Positions 7,051-14,929 of a DNA stretch of 34,539 nt are shown here, piece by piece (position 1 is the first letter of the stretch; every line of letters begins with the position of its first letter). The notes beneath the pieces are model-generated. The model did no database searches. It saw only the letters and a program-made list of their open reading frames with translations, and was not told the origin of the DNA. Position numbers and translations under genes: made by a program. This stretch comes from Desulfobacterales bacterium. GTDB lineage: Bacteria > Desulfobacterota > Desulfobacteria > Desulfobacterales > C00003060. The stretch is from contig JAUWXF010000022.1 in NCBI GenBank assembly GCA_030616475.1, forward strand, positions 1 through 34,539. Direction: 5' to 3'.

Positions 7051-7788
7051 TTGACTAATGACCAACTACCAATGATGACGACGGACAGCCTGTTTCGTGG
7101 CCGGCTGAAGATCATTCAGAAAAAGAAGGGTTATCGATTTTCGATTGATGCACCAATCCTGGCACAGCATGTCCGCTTGAGGGCCACGGATATCGCCGTT
7201 GATCTCGGGACCGGCTGCGGAATAATACCTCTGATCCTTTCCCTTCAGACTCCGTCGGCACACATCTACGGGATTGAGATCCAGAAGGATCTGGCAGAAT
7301 TGGCTTCCGGGAATGTACGGCTAAACCACATGGAAGGAAAGATTACCATTGTCCACGGAGACATGAAGGATTTCAAGTCATACCTGACACCCGGCACAGT
7401 TGACGTTGTATTCAGCAACCCGCCGTACCGCAAGGTTCTTTCTGGACGGATCAGCCCACAGGCGGAGCGGGCTGTGGCACGGCATGAGATCAGGGCCTCT
7501 CTTTCAGATGTGGTTTCTGTTGCCGAAGGTCTCCTGAAACGCTCCGGTCGCTTCGTGGTGATTTATCCTGCCGAGCGTGTGATCGATCTTGTCCTGCGCA
7601 TGCGAGCATCCAGGCTGGAGCCCAAACGGCTAAGGTTGATTCATCCTGAGCAATCCTCAAGGGCTATACTGGCCATCGCAGAAGGGATAAAATATGGCAA
7701 TCCGGGATTAGAGGTCCAACCCCCGATTATAATCTACAAACCGGGGGGAGGGTATACGGATGAAGTAAAAGAGATGATAGGGGAATAA
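7051..7788 (+). CDS. TrmN6-like tRNA1(Val) adenine-N6 methyltransferase
   Basis: A SAM-dependent methyltransferase of the YfiC/TrmN6 type: GYRFSIDAPILA near the N-terminus, SAM-binding loop DLGTGCGIIPL, acidic GIEIQ strand end, and the catalytic NPPY motif near residues 123-126 followed by the family-typical RHE. TrmN6 enzymes methylate A37 of tRNA-Val; close homologues may use other substrates, so the tRNA target is inferred. At 245 residues the length is normal. Start choice is uncertain: ATG at 7051 gives MTNDQLP, but ATG codons at 7072/7075 fit the family start better, and the upstream bases look repeat-derived with no clear ribosome-binding site. Confidence 0.82.
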   Translation: MTNDQLPMMTTDSLFRGRLKIIQKKKGYRFSIDAPILAQHVRLRATDIAVDLGTGCGIIPLILSLQTPSAHIYGIEIQKDLAELASGNVRLNHMEGKITIVHGDMKDFKSYLTPGTVDVVFSNPPYRKVLSGRISPQAERAVARHEIRASLSDVVSVAEGLLKRSGRFVVIYPAERVIDLVLRMRASRLEPKRLRLIHPEQSSRAILAIAEGIKYGNPGLEVQPPIIIYKPGGGYTDEVKEMIGE

Positions 7789-7837
7789 AGACCGTGATGA
7801 GTGATCACTGGGAGTCGGTACAGAACAGTGCAGGTGA

Positions 7838-8037
7838 TCTGAAATTCGAAATCCGAATATCGAAATCCGAAACAAATTCAAATGCACGAAATACAAAATC
7901 CAAAACAATATGTAACTAAACGTCGTACGGTTGAGTTTGCAAAAAAGGTACTTTGTAAGTGTTTAGAACATTTGATATTTGAATTGAGCGCAGGCTTCAC
8001 TTCGTGTCGGATTTGTTTCGGATTTCGTGTTTCGGAT
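7838..8037. repeat. AT-rich imperfect inverted repeat, copy 2
   Basis: The left end reads GAAATTCGAAATCCGAATAT and AAATCCGAAACAAATTC; the right end reads TTGTTTCGGATTTCGTG and TTTCGGATTT. It lies between the convergent methyltransferase and DciA-like genes. It is in the same family as the copies at 1003, 18212 and 34286. No gene is seen in 7789-8106. Confidence 0.7.
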
Positions 8038-8106
8038 TTGCGGCTTACGCCTTGAAAACAGTACGGATTTATTCAGAGCGGTGTAAGAATCCGGGAATGC
8101 TCCTGA

Positions 8107-8427
8107 TTACGCATCACCGTCCACCGGCCCGATCTTAAACCGTATATCTCCAACCAACTCTTTTCCAAGGGTCTCGTTAAGTTTTTCGATCAGCTCAGGC
8201 TTCAGGAATTGGAGCTGGTGCATCCATGGAGCACTCGATACATGAACCACGAGCAATTTTCCCTTGATTGCTTCCGGCCGGGTATTTTCCGCAATTGCGG
8301 GCCCTACTACGTTATTCCATTGCTGCCAGAGCCCGTAGGCGTCCAGATCAACGTCAATTCTTGAGGCTTTTAGTGCCTGCTGCAAGACCGTGCCGAGGGG
8401 GGCTGGTTTGTCCATCTTTTTTCTCAT
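8107..8427 (-). CDS. DUF721 / DciA-like protein
   Basis: This 106-residue protein matches the DUF721 (DciA-like) family: an N-terminal helix (LGTVLQQAL), the conserved LWQQWNNVVGPAIAENTRP segment, then LLVVHVSSAPWMHQLQFLKPELIEKLN. DciA proteins are ancestral loaders or operators of the replicative helicase DnaB, but not every DUF721 member has been tested, so the role is inferred. ATG at 8427 has AGGG 7-8 bases upstream; ATG four codons later is an alternative. It diverges from hflK; the hflK promoter candidate lies in the shared 190-bp gap. Confidence 0.82.
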   Translation of the reverse strand: MRKKMDKPAPLGTVLQQALKASRIDVDLDAYGLWQQWNNVVGPAIAENTRPEAIKGKLLVVHVSSAPWMHQLQFLKPELIEKLNETLGKELVGDIRFKIGPVDGDA

Positions 8428-8485
8428 ACAAAACCCTATAATCTGCCGAAATGCTAACTGTCAACAGGAACTATTTCGATTTTCC

Positions 8486-8513
8486 TTGACTATGGGGGCG
8501 TGGCAACTATATT
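8486..8513 (+). promoter_or_regulatory. candidate sigma70 promoter of hflK-hflC
   Basis: TTGACT (8486-8491) and TATATT (8508-8513) are separated by 16 bases, ~107 bases upstream of the hflK start codon. The two-hairpin palindrome lies between this promoter and the gene, so it would be part of the transcript leader. Confidence 0.55.
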
Positions 8514-8530
8514 ATTACATCCCTTTAAAC

Positions 8531-8592
8531 GTATAGGAATTTCCATTTTGAGCGGCGTAGCCGCGTTGTATAAAATCGCGAAGCGATTTTAT
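8531..8592 (+). repeat. two-hairpin palindrome family, full copy in hflK leader
   Basis: The order is GTATAGGAATTTCC, T-rich spacer, hairpin 1 GCGGC-GTA-GCCGC (8552-8564), then hairpin 2 ATAAAATCGC-GAA-GCGATTTTAT (8570-8592). The same module occurs in full at 11115-11177 (plus) and 26544-26607 (minus). Confidence 0.85.
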
Positions 8593-8619
8593 TAAAACAC
8601 CAAACAATAGGAGTAGCTA

Positions 8620-9666
8620 ATGGCCTGGGATTGGGACAAGCTAAAAAAACAGCACCAAGGATCTGACAGCGGTATGCCGCCATGGGTGGACGAGGTGGTT
8701 CAAAAATTTAGGGACCTGAAACTGCCCGGGGGGGGCTGGATTATCATACTTGTTCTTGCCCTCGTTATTTATGTGGGCAGTTCAACCGTTTATAGCGTAA
8801 AGGTGGATGAAGTAGGGATCGTCCAGCGGTTTGGCAAATATGTCCGCATCGCTCAACCCGGACTCAGTTTTAAGCTACCCACCGGCATTGAGAAGGTGAC
8901 CAAGGTCCCGGTAAGGCGTATCGACAAAGAAGAATTCGGTTTCCGGACTGTTGAAGCCGGTGTTCGCACCCAGTACGCAGTGAGCAAGGCCTATGAGGGC
9001 GAATATCTTATGCTCACAGGTGATCTTAACGTGGCTGTGGTTCCCTGGATTGTCCAGTTCCGGGTAAAAGACCCTTACCAGTTCTTGTTTAAGGTGCGAA
9101 ATGTCAGGGCTACACTTCGCGATCTGGCGGAGTCCACCATGCGGTTGGTGGTTGGTGACAGAAGCATTAATGAGGTCATCAGCAAAAGAGAGGAAATTGC
9201 TGACGAGGCCCGCTCGTTGCTGCAAAAAGAGCTTGATGGGGCAGAGACAGGGATCTATGTTGTGACCATCGAGATGAAAAAAACAAATGTCCCTGAGCCT
9301 GTGCAGCCGTCTTTTAACGAAGTGAACCAAGCCGTACAGGAAAAGGAACGGATGGTATATCAGGCGAGGGAGGAATATAACAAGGCCATTCCGGCTGCCA
9401 GGGGAAATGCCGAGAAAACGATCAAGTCTGCTGAAGGGTATGCCCTTGATCGAATAAACCGGGCCAAGGGGGATGCATCCAGGTTCGTGGCTATGTACAA
9501 TGAATATTCAAGGGCAAAGGACGTCACTCGCCGGCGTCTTTATCTGGAGGCGCTGAGGGATCTTATTCCCAAATTGGGCAGCAAATACATCATCGATGCA
9601 GATCAAAAAAATGTCCTTCCATTGCTTAATCTGGGTATGGGCAGAATAGAGGGGGTAAAAAAATGA
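8620..9666 (+). CDS. hflK: membrane protease modulator HflK
   Basis: HflK is an SPFH/band-7 protein that with HflC forms a large inner-membrane cage around the FtsH protease and modulates its access to substrates. The 348 residues show an N-terminal MAWDWDKLKK segment, a single membrane span at about residues 39-58, then the SPFH domain beginning VDEVGIVQRFGKYV and a charged coiled-coil (AEKTIKSAEGYALDRINRAKGDA). The usual long glycine-rich N-terminal tail of HflK is short here (only LPGGGW). The start is ATG at 8620 with AGGAG 7 bases upstream. The stop overlaps the hflC start (ATGA), indicating translational coupling. Confidence 0.95.
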   Translation: MAWDWDKLKKQHQGSDSGMPPWVDEVVQKFRDLKLPGGGWIIILVLALVIYVGSSTVYSVKVDEVGIVQRFGKYVRIAQPGLSFKLPTGIEKVTKVPVRRIDKEEFGFRTVEAGVRTQYAVSKAYEGEYLMLTGDLNVAVVPWIVQFRVKDPYQFLFKVRNVRATLRDLAESTMRLVVGDRSINEVISKREEIADEARSLLQKELDGAETGIYVVTIEMKKTNVPEPVQPSFNEVNQAVQEKERMVYQAREEYNKAIPAARGNAEKTIKSAEGYALDRINRAKGDASRFVAMYNEYSRAKDVTRRRLYLEALRDLIPKLGSKYIIDADQKNVLPLLNLGMGRIEGVKK

Positions 9667-10616
9667 AGGGTAAAGGGATATTAATCGTTGTTCCGGTTAT
9701 CGTTGCCCTGCTGCTCGCCTTTGGCGGTGTTTACACTGTAGATGAAAGGGAACAGGTGGTTGTTACACAGTTTGGCAAGGCAATCGGGGAACCGAAAAAG
9801 GAGCCCGGCCTCTATTTTAAGATCCCCTTTATTCAGTATGCCAATCGTTTTCCCAAGAACCTTCAGGAGTGGGACGGGGATCCCGGGCAAATTCCGACGC
9901 TGGATAAGACATTTATCTGGGTGGACACTTTTGCCCGGTGGAAGATTGTGGACCCCCTCGCCTTCTTTCAGACCGTGAATAATGTGATGGGCGCTTTGGG
10001 TCGCCTTGACGATATCATTGACCCGGCAGTGCGCAACTTTATTACATCCTATCCCCTCATCGAAACCGTGCGCAGAACGAACCGAGAACTTGACACTTTT
10101 GAAGTCGGTCTGGAACAGGAAGAGATGAAGGACAAGAGACGACTCGGCACAGTCAAGGTCGGCCGGGAAAAAATATCCAAGGGGATTATGGAGCAGGCCC
10201 AGCCCAAGCTTGCCAAGTTCGGCATTGAGCTGGTTGATGTCAAGATCAAGCGGCTTAATTACGTGGAGGAGGTTCAGAGGTCGGTCTTTGGACGGATGAT
10301 TGCAGAGCGGAAACAGATTGCTGAAAAGTTCCGTTCCGAAGGCAAGGGAGAGGCCCGGAAGATCGAGGGAGAAAAGGAAAGGGAGATGAAACTGATTACC
10401 TCAGAGGCTTACAAAACAGCCCAGGAGATCAAGGGTAAAGGCGATGCCACTGCGACAAAGATATATGCTGAAGCCTATGGACGTGATCCTGATTTCTATT
10501 CTTTCGTGAATACCCTCGATATGTACAGGGAGACCCTGGATAAAGAGACCTCACTCATTCTTTCCACAGACACTGAATTTTTCAAGTATTTAAAAGGATA
10601 TACCGGCAAAAAGTAA
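9663..10616 (+). CDS. hflC: membrane protease modulator HflC
   Basis: HflC is the partner of HflK in the FtsH-associated membrane cage. The 317 residues show an N-terminal signal-anchor (GILIVVPVIVALLLAFGGVY, residues 4-23), the HflC-typical VDEREQVVVTQFGKAIGEP start of the SPFH domain, LDDIIDPAVRN, and a C-terminal part with ERKQIAEKFRSEGKGEA and the DPDFYSFVNTLDMYRETL signature. Length is typical. It overlaps hflK by four bases. A strong hairpin immediately after the stop probably ends the operon. Confidence 0.96.
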   Translation: MKGKGILIVVPVIVALLLAFGGVYTVDEREQVVVTQFGKAIGEPKKEPGLYFKIPFIQYANRFPKNLQEWDGDPGQIPTLDKTFIWVDTFARWKIVDPLAFFQTVNNVMGALGRLDDIIDPAVRNFITSYPLIETVRRTNRELDTFEVGLEQEEMKDKRRLGTVKVGREKISKGIMEQAQPKLAKFGIELVDVKIKRLNYVEEVQRSVFGRMIAERKQIAEKFRSEGKGEARKIEGEKEREMKLITSEAYKTAQEIKGKGDATATKIYAEAYGRDPDFYSFVNTLDMYRETLDKETSLILSTDTEFFKYLKGYTGKK

Positions 10617-10624
10617 TTGAAAGA

Positions 10625-10671
10625 AGAAAAGGCACCGCGTGTACTTGATCCCTGCGCGGCGCCTTTTCTTT
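10625..10671. terminator. bidirectional terminator between hflC and the COX24-type gene
   Basis: GAAAAGGC-A-CCGCG (from ~10627) pairs with CGCGG-C-GCCTTTTC (10656-10669), with one A-C mismatch and a 15-base loop. A-rich DNA precedes and a T-rich tract follows, so it can terminate the plus-strand hflKC transcript and the minus-strand small gene. Confidence 0.8.
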
Positions 10672-10699
10672 GGCGAAAACAAAGCGGATATCGTCTCCA

Positions 10700-10795
10700 T
10701 CATTTTTTCCTTCTTTGGTGGCGGGTGCGAGCCAGCAACTTCCTGTGTTTGTGCTTTCGCATCTTTTTCTTGCGTTTCTTAACAACGCTTCCCAC
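10700..10795 (-). CDS. AURKAIP1/COX24-type small basic protein (31 aa)
   Basis: A 31-codon gene on the minus strand, starting GTG at 10795 and ending TGA at 10700. GGAGG lies 7 bases upstream of the GTG. The peptide is VGSVVKKRKKKMRKHKHRKL followed by LARTRHQRRKK, which matches the bacterial AURKAIP1/COX24-domain small proteins: about 30 residues, nearly all Lys/Arg/His, with the KKRxxKMxKHKxRK core. These are thought to be ribosome-associated; the role here is inferred. A longer ORF in another frame of the same strand covers the same region and is a shadow. A shared terminator lies just past the stop. Confidence 0.85.
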   Translation of the reverse strand: MGSVVKKRKKKMRKHKHRKLLARTRHQRRKK

Positions 10796-10918
10796 AGCAT
10801 CACCTCCATTCTTTAAGGGCTTGCCCTAAGCATTTAGACGATCCTTATTACATTACACAAGGTCTGTCCAGATGTTTTCCTGCTCACACCGGTTGTTTGG
10901 ACCTGTGCAGTTACCTGA

Positions 10919-11073
10919 AAAATCCCCCCTCGCCCCCCTTTACAAAAGGGGGAAAAAATAGCTGTCCCCCTTTTGCGAATGGGGGAAAACAACTGAAAGT
11001 CCCCCTTTTGTAAAGGGGACCCGCCCGCCTCGCCTGAGCGAGAGCGATGGCGGGCAGGTTTAGGGGGATTTTG
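10919..11073. repeat. cluster of G/C-run palindromes
   Basis: The stretch contains CCCCCTTTACAAAAGGGGG, a second unit CCCCCTTTTGCGAATGGGGG, a third CCCCCTTTTGTAAAGGGG, and the 39-bp palindrome at 11020-11058. The latter matches the element inside ileS (17966-18004) in 38 of 39 positions by eye. The remainder of the 10796-11265 gap holds the two-hairpin repeat and no gene. Confidence 0.75.
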
Positions 11074-11114
11074 TAGGGCGAAAAGTTCGGGATAAAAAGT
11101 TTCCAAATTTCTGA

Positions 11115-11177
11115 GTATAGGAATTTCCTTTTTTGAGCGGCGAAGCCGCGTCATATAAAATCGCGAAGCGATTTTAT
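11115..11177 (+). repeat. two-hairpin palindrome family, full copy
   Basis: GTATAGGAATTTCC, T-run, hairpin 1 GCGGC-GAA-GCCGC, then hairpin 2 ATAAAATCGC-GAA-GCGATTTTAT (11155-11177). It lies 88 bases upstream of the HExxH gene. Confidence 0.87.
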
Positions 11178-11265
11178 GACTTGAAAACAAGGGTGGCTAT
11201 CGTTCCAACAATGTGCTAAAGCACCCCGTGTCACCGGTTGCCATTCAGCGCGGGAGAGGCTTCAC

Positions 11266-11811
11266 ATGCAAGAACTTCAGCGTTTCCAGGAAGGTGAGTT
11301 GAGGATCGTCAATGAGGCGGTGGCCATTGCCGAGGAGATAACCAGCAACGCCTACAAGATATCTTCGGCCGAATGGAGGGGCCAGCGTTATGATGTCAAG
11401 ACCCTAACAGACCTGACTCCTGATGAGGTTTTACACGACGGGCCCTTTGCGCAGATTATAAGGTATGTCGGGCGCAAGACCGAATCATCGCTCAGTTCCT
11501 CAAAGTACGATTTCTATAAGATATGCCTTCAGGACCATACCATTCTTTCTGCCCTTAAGAAATTTCCTGAGCTGCGGTTGTTTCCGTTTACGCTCTACAT
11601 TGTGACCCACGAATTAATCCATGTCGTCAGGTTCACAAAGTTTCTTCAAGCCTTTGATGCGTCGGCAAAAGAGAAGATCATAGAAGAAGCCCGAGTTCAT
11701 GAAAAGACTCAAGCCATTTTGAGACCCACACAAACACCCGGCATGGGTGCTGTGTTTGAGTTTTACAGGGCCTGGCAGGGGCCGCTCGATGATCTAAGGG
11801 ACATGGAGTGA
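11266..11811 (+). CDS. unrecognised protein with HExxH motif
   Basis: I do not recognise a named family for this 181-residue soluble protein. It has a classic zincin-type motif, HELIH at residues 115-119, at the end of a hydrophobic stretch (LFPFTLYIVT), followed ~21 residues later by EEARVHEKT (E140, E141), which could provide the third zinc ligand as in gluzincins. No signal peptide or membrane segment is seen, so it would be cytoplasmic. It lies ~90 bases upstream of the fmdB-like gene, which has its own promoter candidate. It may be a minimal metallopeptidase, or the motif may be structural. The start ATG is preceded by GGAGAGG. Confidence 0.75.
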   Translation: MQELQRFQEGELRIVNEAVAIAEEITSNAYKISSAEWRGQRYDVKTLTDLTPDEVLHDGPFAQIIRYVGRKTESSLSSSKYDFYKICLQDHTILSALKKFPELRLFPFTLYIVTHELIHVVRFTKFLQAFDASAKEKIIEEARVHEKTQAILRPTQTPGMGAVFEFYRAWQGPLDDLRDME

Positions 11812-11841
11812 AACAATTTTGCCGTATGGCGATTTTGCTTC

Positions 11842-11872
11842 TTGACAAATGGGCTCCGTTTATTATTTTATA
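11842..11872 (+). promoter_or_regulatory. candidate sigma70 promoter upstream of the FmdB-like gene
   Basis: TTGACA (11842-11847) is a full -35 match. The A/T-rich TATTATTTTATA (from 11861) offers a -10 such as TATTTT (11864-11869, spacer 16). Start codon of the zinc ribbon gene lies at 11901, giving a short leader. Confidence 0.5.
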
Positions 11873-11900
11873 GGAGCTTTCGGTAGAGGGAGGTACGAAG

Positions 11901-12164
11901 ATGCCGATTTACGAATATGAGTGCACAAAATGCGGCAGGGTTGAAGAAGCTTGGCAGAAATTTTCGGACAAGTCTCTGGAGACCTGTAAGTACTGTTCCG
12001 GAAAACTTCACAGACTCATATCTCAGAGCAGCTTCCATCTTAAGGGAACAGGCTGGTATGCGACCGACTATGCGAATAAATCGGGGGGTTCGTCGCCCGA
12101 AAGAAAGGGCAAAAAGCCAGATACCGAGCCGGCATCTTCTAAGAAACCCGAACAAAAGGAGTAA
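11901..12164 (+). CDS. FmdB-family zinc ribbon protein
   Basis: This 87-residue protein begins MPIYEYECTKCG and carries two CxxC pairs (C8/C11 and C29/C32), the hallmark of the FmdB / CxxC_CXXC_SSSS regulatory zinc ribbon family. The original FmdB was proposed as a regulator of formamidase/amidase genes, but most members are uncharacterised, so no target is assigned. The C-terminal 25 residues are Lys/Ser/Glu-rich and disordered. A strong GGGAGG ribosome-binding site lies 8 bases before the ATG. Confidence 0.93.
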   Translation: MPIYEYECTKCGRVEEAWQKFSDKSLETCKYCSGKLHRLISQSSFHLKGTGWYATDYANKSGGSSPERKGKKPDTEPASSKKPEQKE

Positions 12165-12196
12165 GATGGTGTGGCAAACCGCAGACGTTGACTGAA

Positions 12197-12264
12197 CCCC
12201 GATGTTGCAAGAAATCTTATGGCGTATTTCGTGCAGTTGGGTGAGTCTTAATGCAACATCGGGG
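12197..12264. repeat. 68-bp inverted repeat with 13-bp perfect ends
   Basis: CCCCGATGTTGCA at 12197-12209 and TGCAACATCGGGG at 12252-12264 are exact reverse complements around a 42-base centre. The element looks like a miniature mobile remnant or a long hairpin downstream of the zinc ribbon gene. No target-site duplication is obvious. Confidence 0.75.
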
Positions 12265-12369
12265 TGAACAAAGGATCAAACAGAAATAGCCTCTGTAAGT
12301 CTCTCGTCGCCAATCAGAGAATTGTTTCTCCTATCCCCTTTACAAACTTAGGTAGATGATTATAATTTG

Positions 12370-12409
12370 ACGTTTCGGAATTTCTACAAACTATTGAAGT
12401 TATAGATAT
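12370..12409. repeat. dispersed 40-bp repeat, copy 2
   Basis: It matches 2553-2592 with about five differences (shared CGGAATTTCTACAA and TATTGAA). It lies in the gap upstream of groES. Confidence 0.6.
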
Positions 12410-12438
12410 TTATTGGCGCTATTGCAAGTTCGATCAGG

Positions 12439-12555
12439 GAATGATGTAATAATGGAATAATGGAATGATGGAATAATGGAATGATGTAAAAGAAAAAAAG
12501 ACCAAAATCCTCTTAAACCCAACATTCCACCATTCCAATATTCCAGTATTCCAAT
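12439..12555. repeat. degenerate TGGAATAA/GATGGAAT array, inverted
   Basis: About five tandem degenerate units of GGAATRATG on the left face an inverted set of ATTCCA units on the right (12522-12555), able to fold into a long A/T-rich hairpin. No gene is seen in the 12165-12746 gap. Confidence 0.65.
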
Positions 12556-12677
12556 TGTGAGCGAAGTGAATTAACTTGGGACATTTTTTGAACACTAAAA
12601 AAATTTCTTTTTCATGCCTTTATGCACGAATATTACGAAAGGGGGTGGCAATGAAGCTCTTGTTCTTGGAGGGCTAG

Positions 12678-12702
12678 CCTGGTCCGCCAAAGGCGGATCA
12701 GG
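12678..12702 (+). promoter_or_regulatory. 11-bp hairpin in the groES leader
   Basis: CCTGGTCCGCC, loop AAA, GGCGGATCAGG forms an 11-bp stem with one G-U pair, ending 45 bases before the groES ATG. There is no T-tract, so it is not a simple terminator. It could be a leader structure or a dispersed repeat. No CIRCE (HrcA) operator was found upstream of groES by eye. Confidence 0.5.
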
Positions 12703-12746
12703 ATGTGGTAAACGAAAATTTCTTAGGAAGAAGGAGACTGAGTACT

Positions 12747-13040
12747 ATGAAGATTAGACCGTTGCAGGACCGAATTCTCGTGAAACGTCTTGAAGAGGAA
12801 GAAACGACCAAGGGAGGCATTATCATACCTGATACGGCCAAAGAAAAACCCTCTGAAGGTTTGGTAATTGCGGTTGGCAAAGGCAAGGTTTTGGAAAATG
12901 GTACGCAACTACCCCTCGACGTGAAAAAAGACGACCGGATACTCTTTGGTAAATATGCGGGTTCCGACATAAAGATCGAGGGCGAGGAATATCTTATCAT
13001 GCGGGAAGATGATGTGCTGGGAGTTATTGAAAAGAAGTAG
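12747..13040 (+). CDS. groES: co-chaperonin GroES
   Basis: GroES caps the GroEL folding chamber. The 97-residue protein begins [19 protein letters not shown], contains the mobile loop [17 protein letters not shown], and ends [15 protein letters not shown], all standard. The ATG at 12747 is chosen over the longer in-frame reading from 12705 because AAGGAG lies ~9 bases upstream and the family starts here. It lies 65 bases before groEL, in the normal bicistronic order. Confidence 0.98.
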   Translation: MKIRPLQDRILVKRLEEEETTKGGIIIPDTAKEKPSEGLVIAVGKGKVLENGTQLPLDVKKDDRILFGKYAGSDIKIEGEEYLIMREDDVLGVIEKK

Positions 13041-13105
13041 GAAGACACAGCTTTCCCGGACAGCAATCAAGCGACAACAAAAAACCTTAAGGAGGATGTA
13101 TCAAT

Positions 13106-14740
13106 ATGGCTGCAAAAGAAATAAGGTATGAAATGAAGGCCAGGGAATCCATTCTGAAAGGCATCAACACCTTGTCGGATGCGGTCAGGGTCACCCTGGG
13201 CCCTCGAGGTAGAAACGTAATTCTGGAGAAATCATGGGGTGCTCCCACTGTGACCAAGGACGGTGTCACCGTGGCCAAGGAGATTGAGCTGGAGGACAAG
13301 TTTGAGAACATGGGCGCACAGATGGTCAAGGAGGTCGCCAGCAAGACCAGTGATGTGGCAGGCGATGGTACCACCACTGCTACCATACTTGCCCAGTCTA
13401 TTTACTACGAGGGCCAGAAACTCGTAGCCGCGGGCAATGATCCCATGTCCATCAAGCGAGGTATTGACAAGGCCGTGGACGTGGTCGTCTCAGAACTGGC
13501 AAAGATGAGCAAAGCGACCAAGGACCAGCGAGAAATCGCCCAGGTGGGCTGCATTTCGGCCAACAACGACGAAACCATTGGAAACATCATCGCAGAGGCG
13601 ATGAACAAGGTCGGCAAAGAGGGTGTCATCACGGTGGAAGAGGCAAAGAGCATGGAAACCACCCTCGAAGTGGTAGAAGGTATGCAGTTCGACCGTGGCT
13701 ATCTCTCCCCGTATTTTGTAACGGATCCCGAGAAGATGGTGGCGTCTCTGCAAGATCCTTACATCTTGATTCATGAAAAGAAGATCAGCGTGATGAAGGA
13801 TATGCTTCCCATACTCGAGCAGGTTGCCAAGATGGGAAAACCTTTTATTATCCTTGCTGAGGATCTGGAAGGAGAGGCCCTGGCCACACTGGTGGTCAAT
13901 AAACTGCGCGGAACACTTCAGTGCGCGGCTGTCAAGGCTCCGGGTTTTGGGGATCGGAGAAAGGCCATGTTGGAGGATATTGCCATTCTCACCGGCGGAC
14001 AGGTGATTTCAGAAGACCTGGGTATCAAGCTGGAGAACATCACGGTTTCTGATCTTGGAAGGGCCAAACGGATGACCATTGATAAGGATAATACTACCAT
14101 CGTGGACGGTGCCGGGTCGCGCTCTGCCCTGGAAGGCCGGGTGCGCCAGATCAGGGCTCAGGTCGATGAGACCACATCCGACTATGACCGGGAAAAGCTC
14201 CAGGAGCGTCTGGCCAAGCTGATTGGCGGAGTAGCCGTGATTAACGTGGGTGCGGCAACCGAGCCGGAAATGAAGGAAAAGAAGGCGCGCGTGGAGGATG
14301 CCCTGAACGCAACCCGCGCCGCAGTGGAGGAGGGGATTGTAGCCGGTGGCGGTGTGGCCCTTGTTCGGGCTATTCCGGCCCTCGATAAGATAAAGATCAA
14401 GGCAGCCCAAAAAATCGGCGCCAGGATTGTACAGCGCGCTCTGGAAGAGCCTCTGCGTCAGATTGTTGAAAACGCAGGTCAAGAGGGCTCCGTGGTTGTG
14501 GATAAAGTGAAGAACGAAAAGGGCGGCTTTGGCTTTAATGCTGATACGGAAAAATACGAAGACCTCATGGAAGCGGGCGTGATCGATCCCACCAAGGTCG
14601 TTCGCTATGCCCTTCAGAACGCAGCCAGTGTGGCCGGGCTGATGCTGACCACAGAGGCCATGGTGGCTGAAAAGCCTGAAGAGAAGAAGGAAATGCCTGC
14701 CATGCCTCCGGGAGGCGGTATGGGCGGAGGAATGTACTAA
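13106..14740 (+). CDS. groEL: chaperonin GroEL
   Basis: GroEL is the ATP-driven tetradecameric folding chaperone. The 544 residues include the ATP-binding signature ([31 protein letters not shown]), the [13 protein letters not shown] hinge motif near residue 410, and the C-terminal GGMGGGMY tail. Length is normal. AAGGAGG precedes the ATG. It is cotranscribed with groES. Downstream lie two strong hairpins, a GC-rich repeat and a clear intrinsic terminator. Confidence 0.99.
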   Translation: MAAKEIRYEMKARESILKGINTLSDAVRVTLGPRGRNVILEKSWGAPTVTKDGVTVAKEIELEDKFENMGAQMVKEVASKTSDVAGDGTTTATILAQSIYYEGQKLVAAGNDPMSIKRGIDKAVDVVVSELAKMSKATKDQREIAQVGCISANNDETIGNIIAEAMNKVGKEGVITVEEAKSMETTLEVVEGMQFDRGYLSPYFVTDPEKMVASLQDPYILIHEKKISVMKDMLPILEQVAKMGKPFIILAEDLEGEALATLVVNKLRGTLQCAAVKAPGFGDRRKAMLEDIAILTGGQVISEDLGIKLENITVSDLGRAKRMTIDKDNTTIVDGAGSRSALEGRVRQIRAQVDETTSDYDREKLQERLAKLIGGVAVINVGAATEPEMKEKKARVEDALNATRAAVEEGIVAGGGVALVRAIPALDKIKIKAAQKIGARIVQRALEEPLRQIVENAGQEGSVVVDKVKNEKGGFGFNADTEKYEDLMEAGVIDPTKVVRYALQNAASVAGLMLTTEAMVAEKPEEKKEMPAMPPGGGMGGGMY

Positions 14741-14847
14741 CGTGAGCCCCGGTCCCTAAGCATAACTTGACAGTAATAGTACAGGAAATAATATTAGAAT
14801 TTCCTTTTGTTGCGTTGCAAGTATTCGTCAAAAGGTTGCGAGGGGTG

Positions 14848-14906
14848 GCACAGGCCAAGCTTTGCTTGCCTGTGCATATGCACGGGCAACCTCTGGTTAG
14901 CCCGTG
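14848..14906. repeat. two tandem strong hairpins downstream of groEL
   Basis: Hairpin A: GCACAGGC-c-AAG / CTTGCCTGTGC (14848-14875). Hairpin B: CACGGGCAACC-tct-GGTT-a-GCCCGTG (14881-14906). Both have about 10-11 paired bases and a single bulge. Placed ~110 bases after the groEL stop, they could stabilise the mRNA 3' end or be a REP-like pair. Confidence 0.7.
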
Positions 14907-14929
14907 GCACCCAGGTCGTGTCGGTGCTC

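Noticed and set aside
10582-10809. 75-codon minus-strand ORF over the COX24 region
   Set aside because: It is in a different frame from the 31-codon COX24-type gene, runs through the terminator into hflC and has an unconvincing composition.
10834-11190. 118-codon minus-strand ORF
   Set aside because: It is made up entirely of the G/C-run palindromes and the two-hairpin repeat; not a gene.
12437-12557. Possible CRISPR-like array of TGGAATAATGG units
   Set aside because: Units are only ~11 bases, degenerate, have no spacers and are mirrored on the other side; a simple repeat hairpin.
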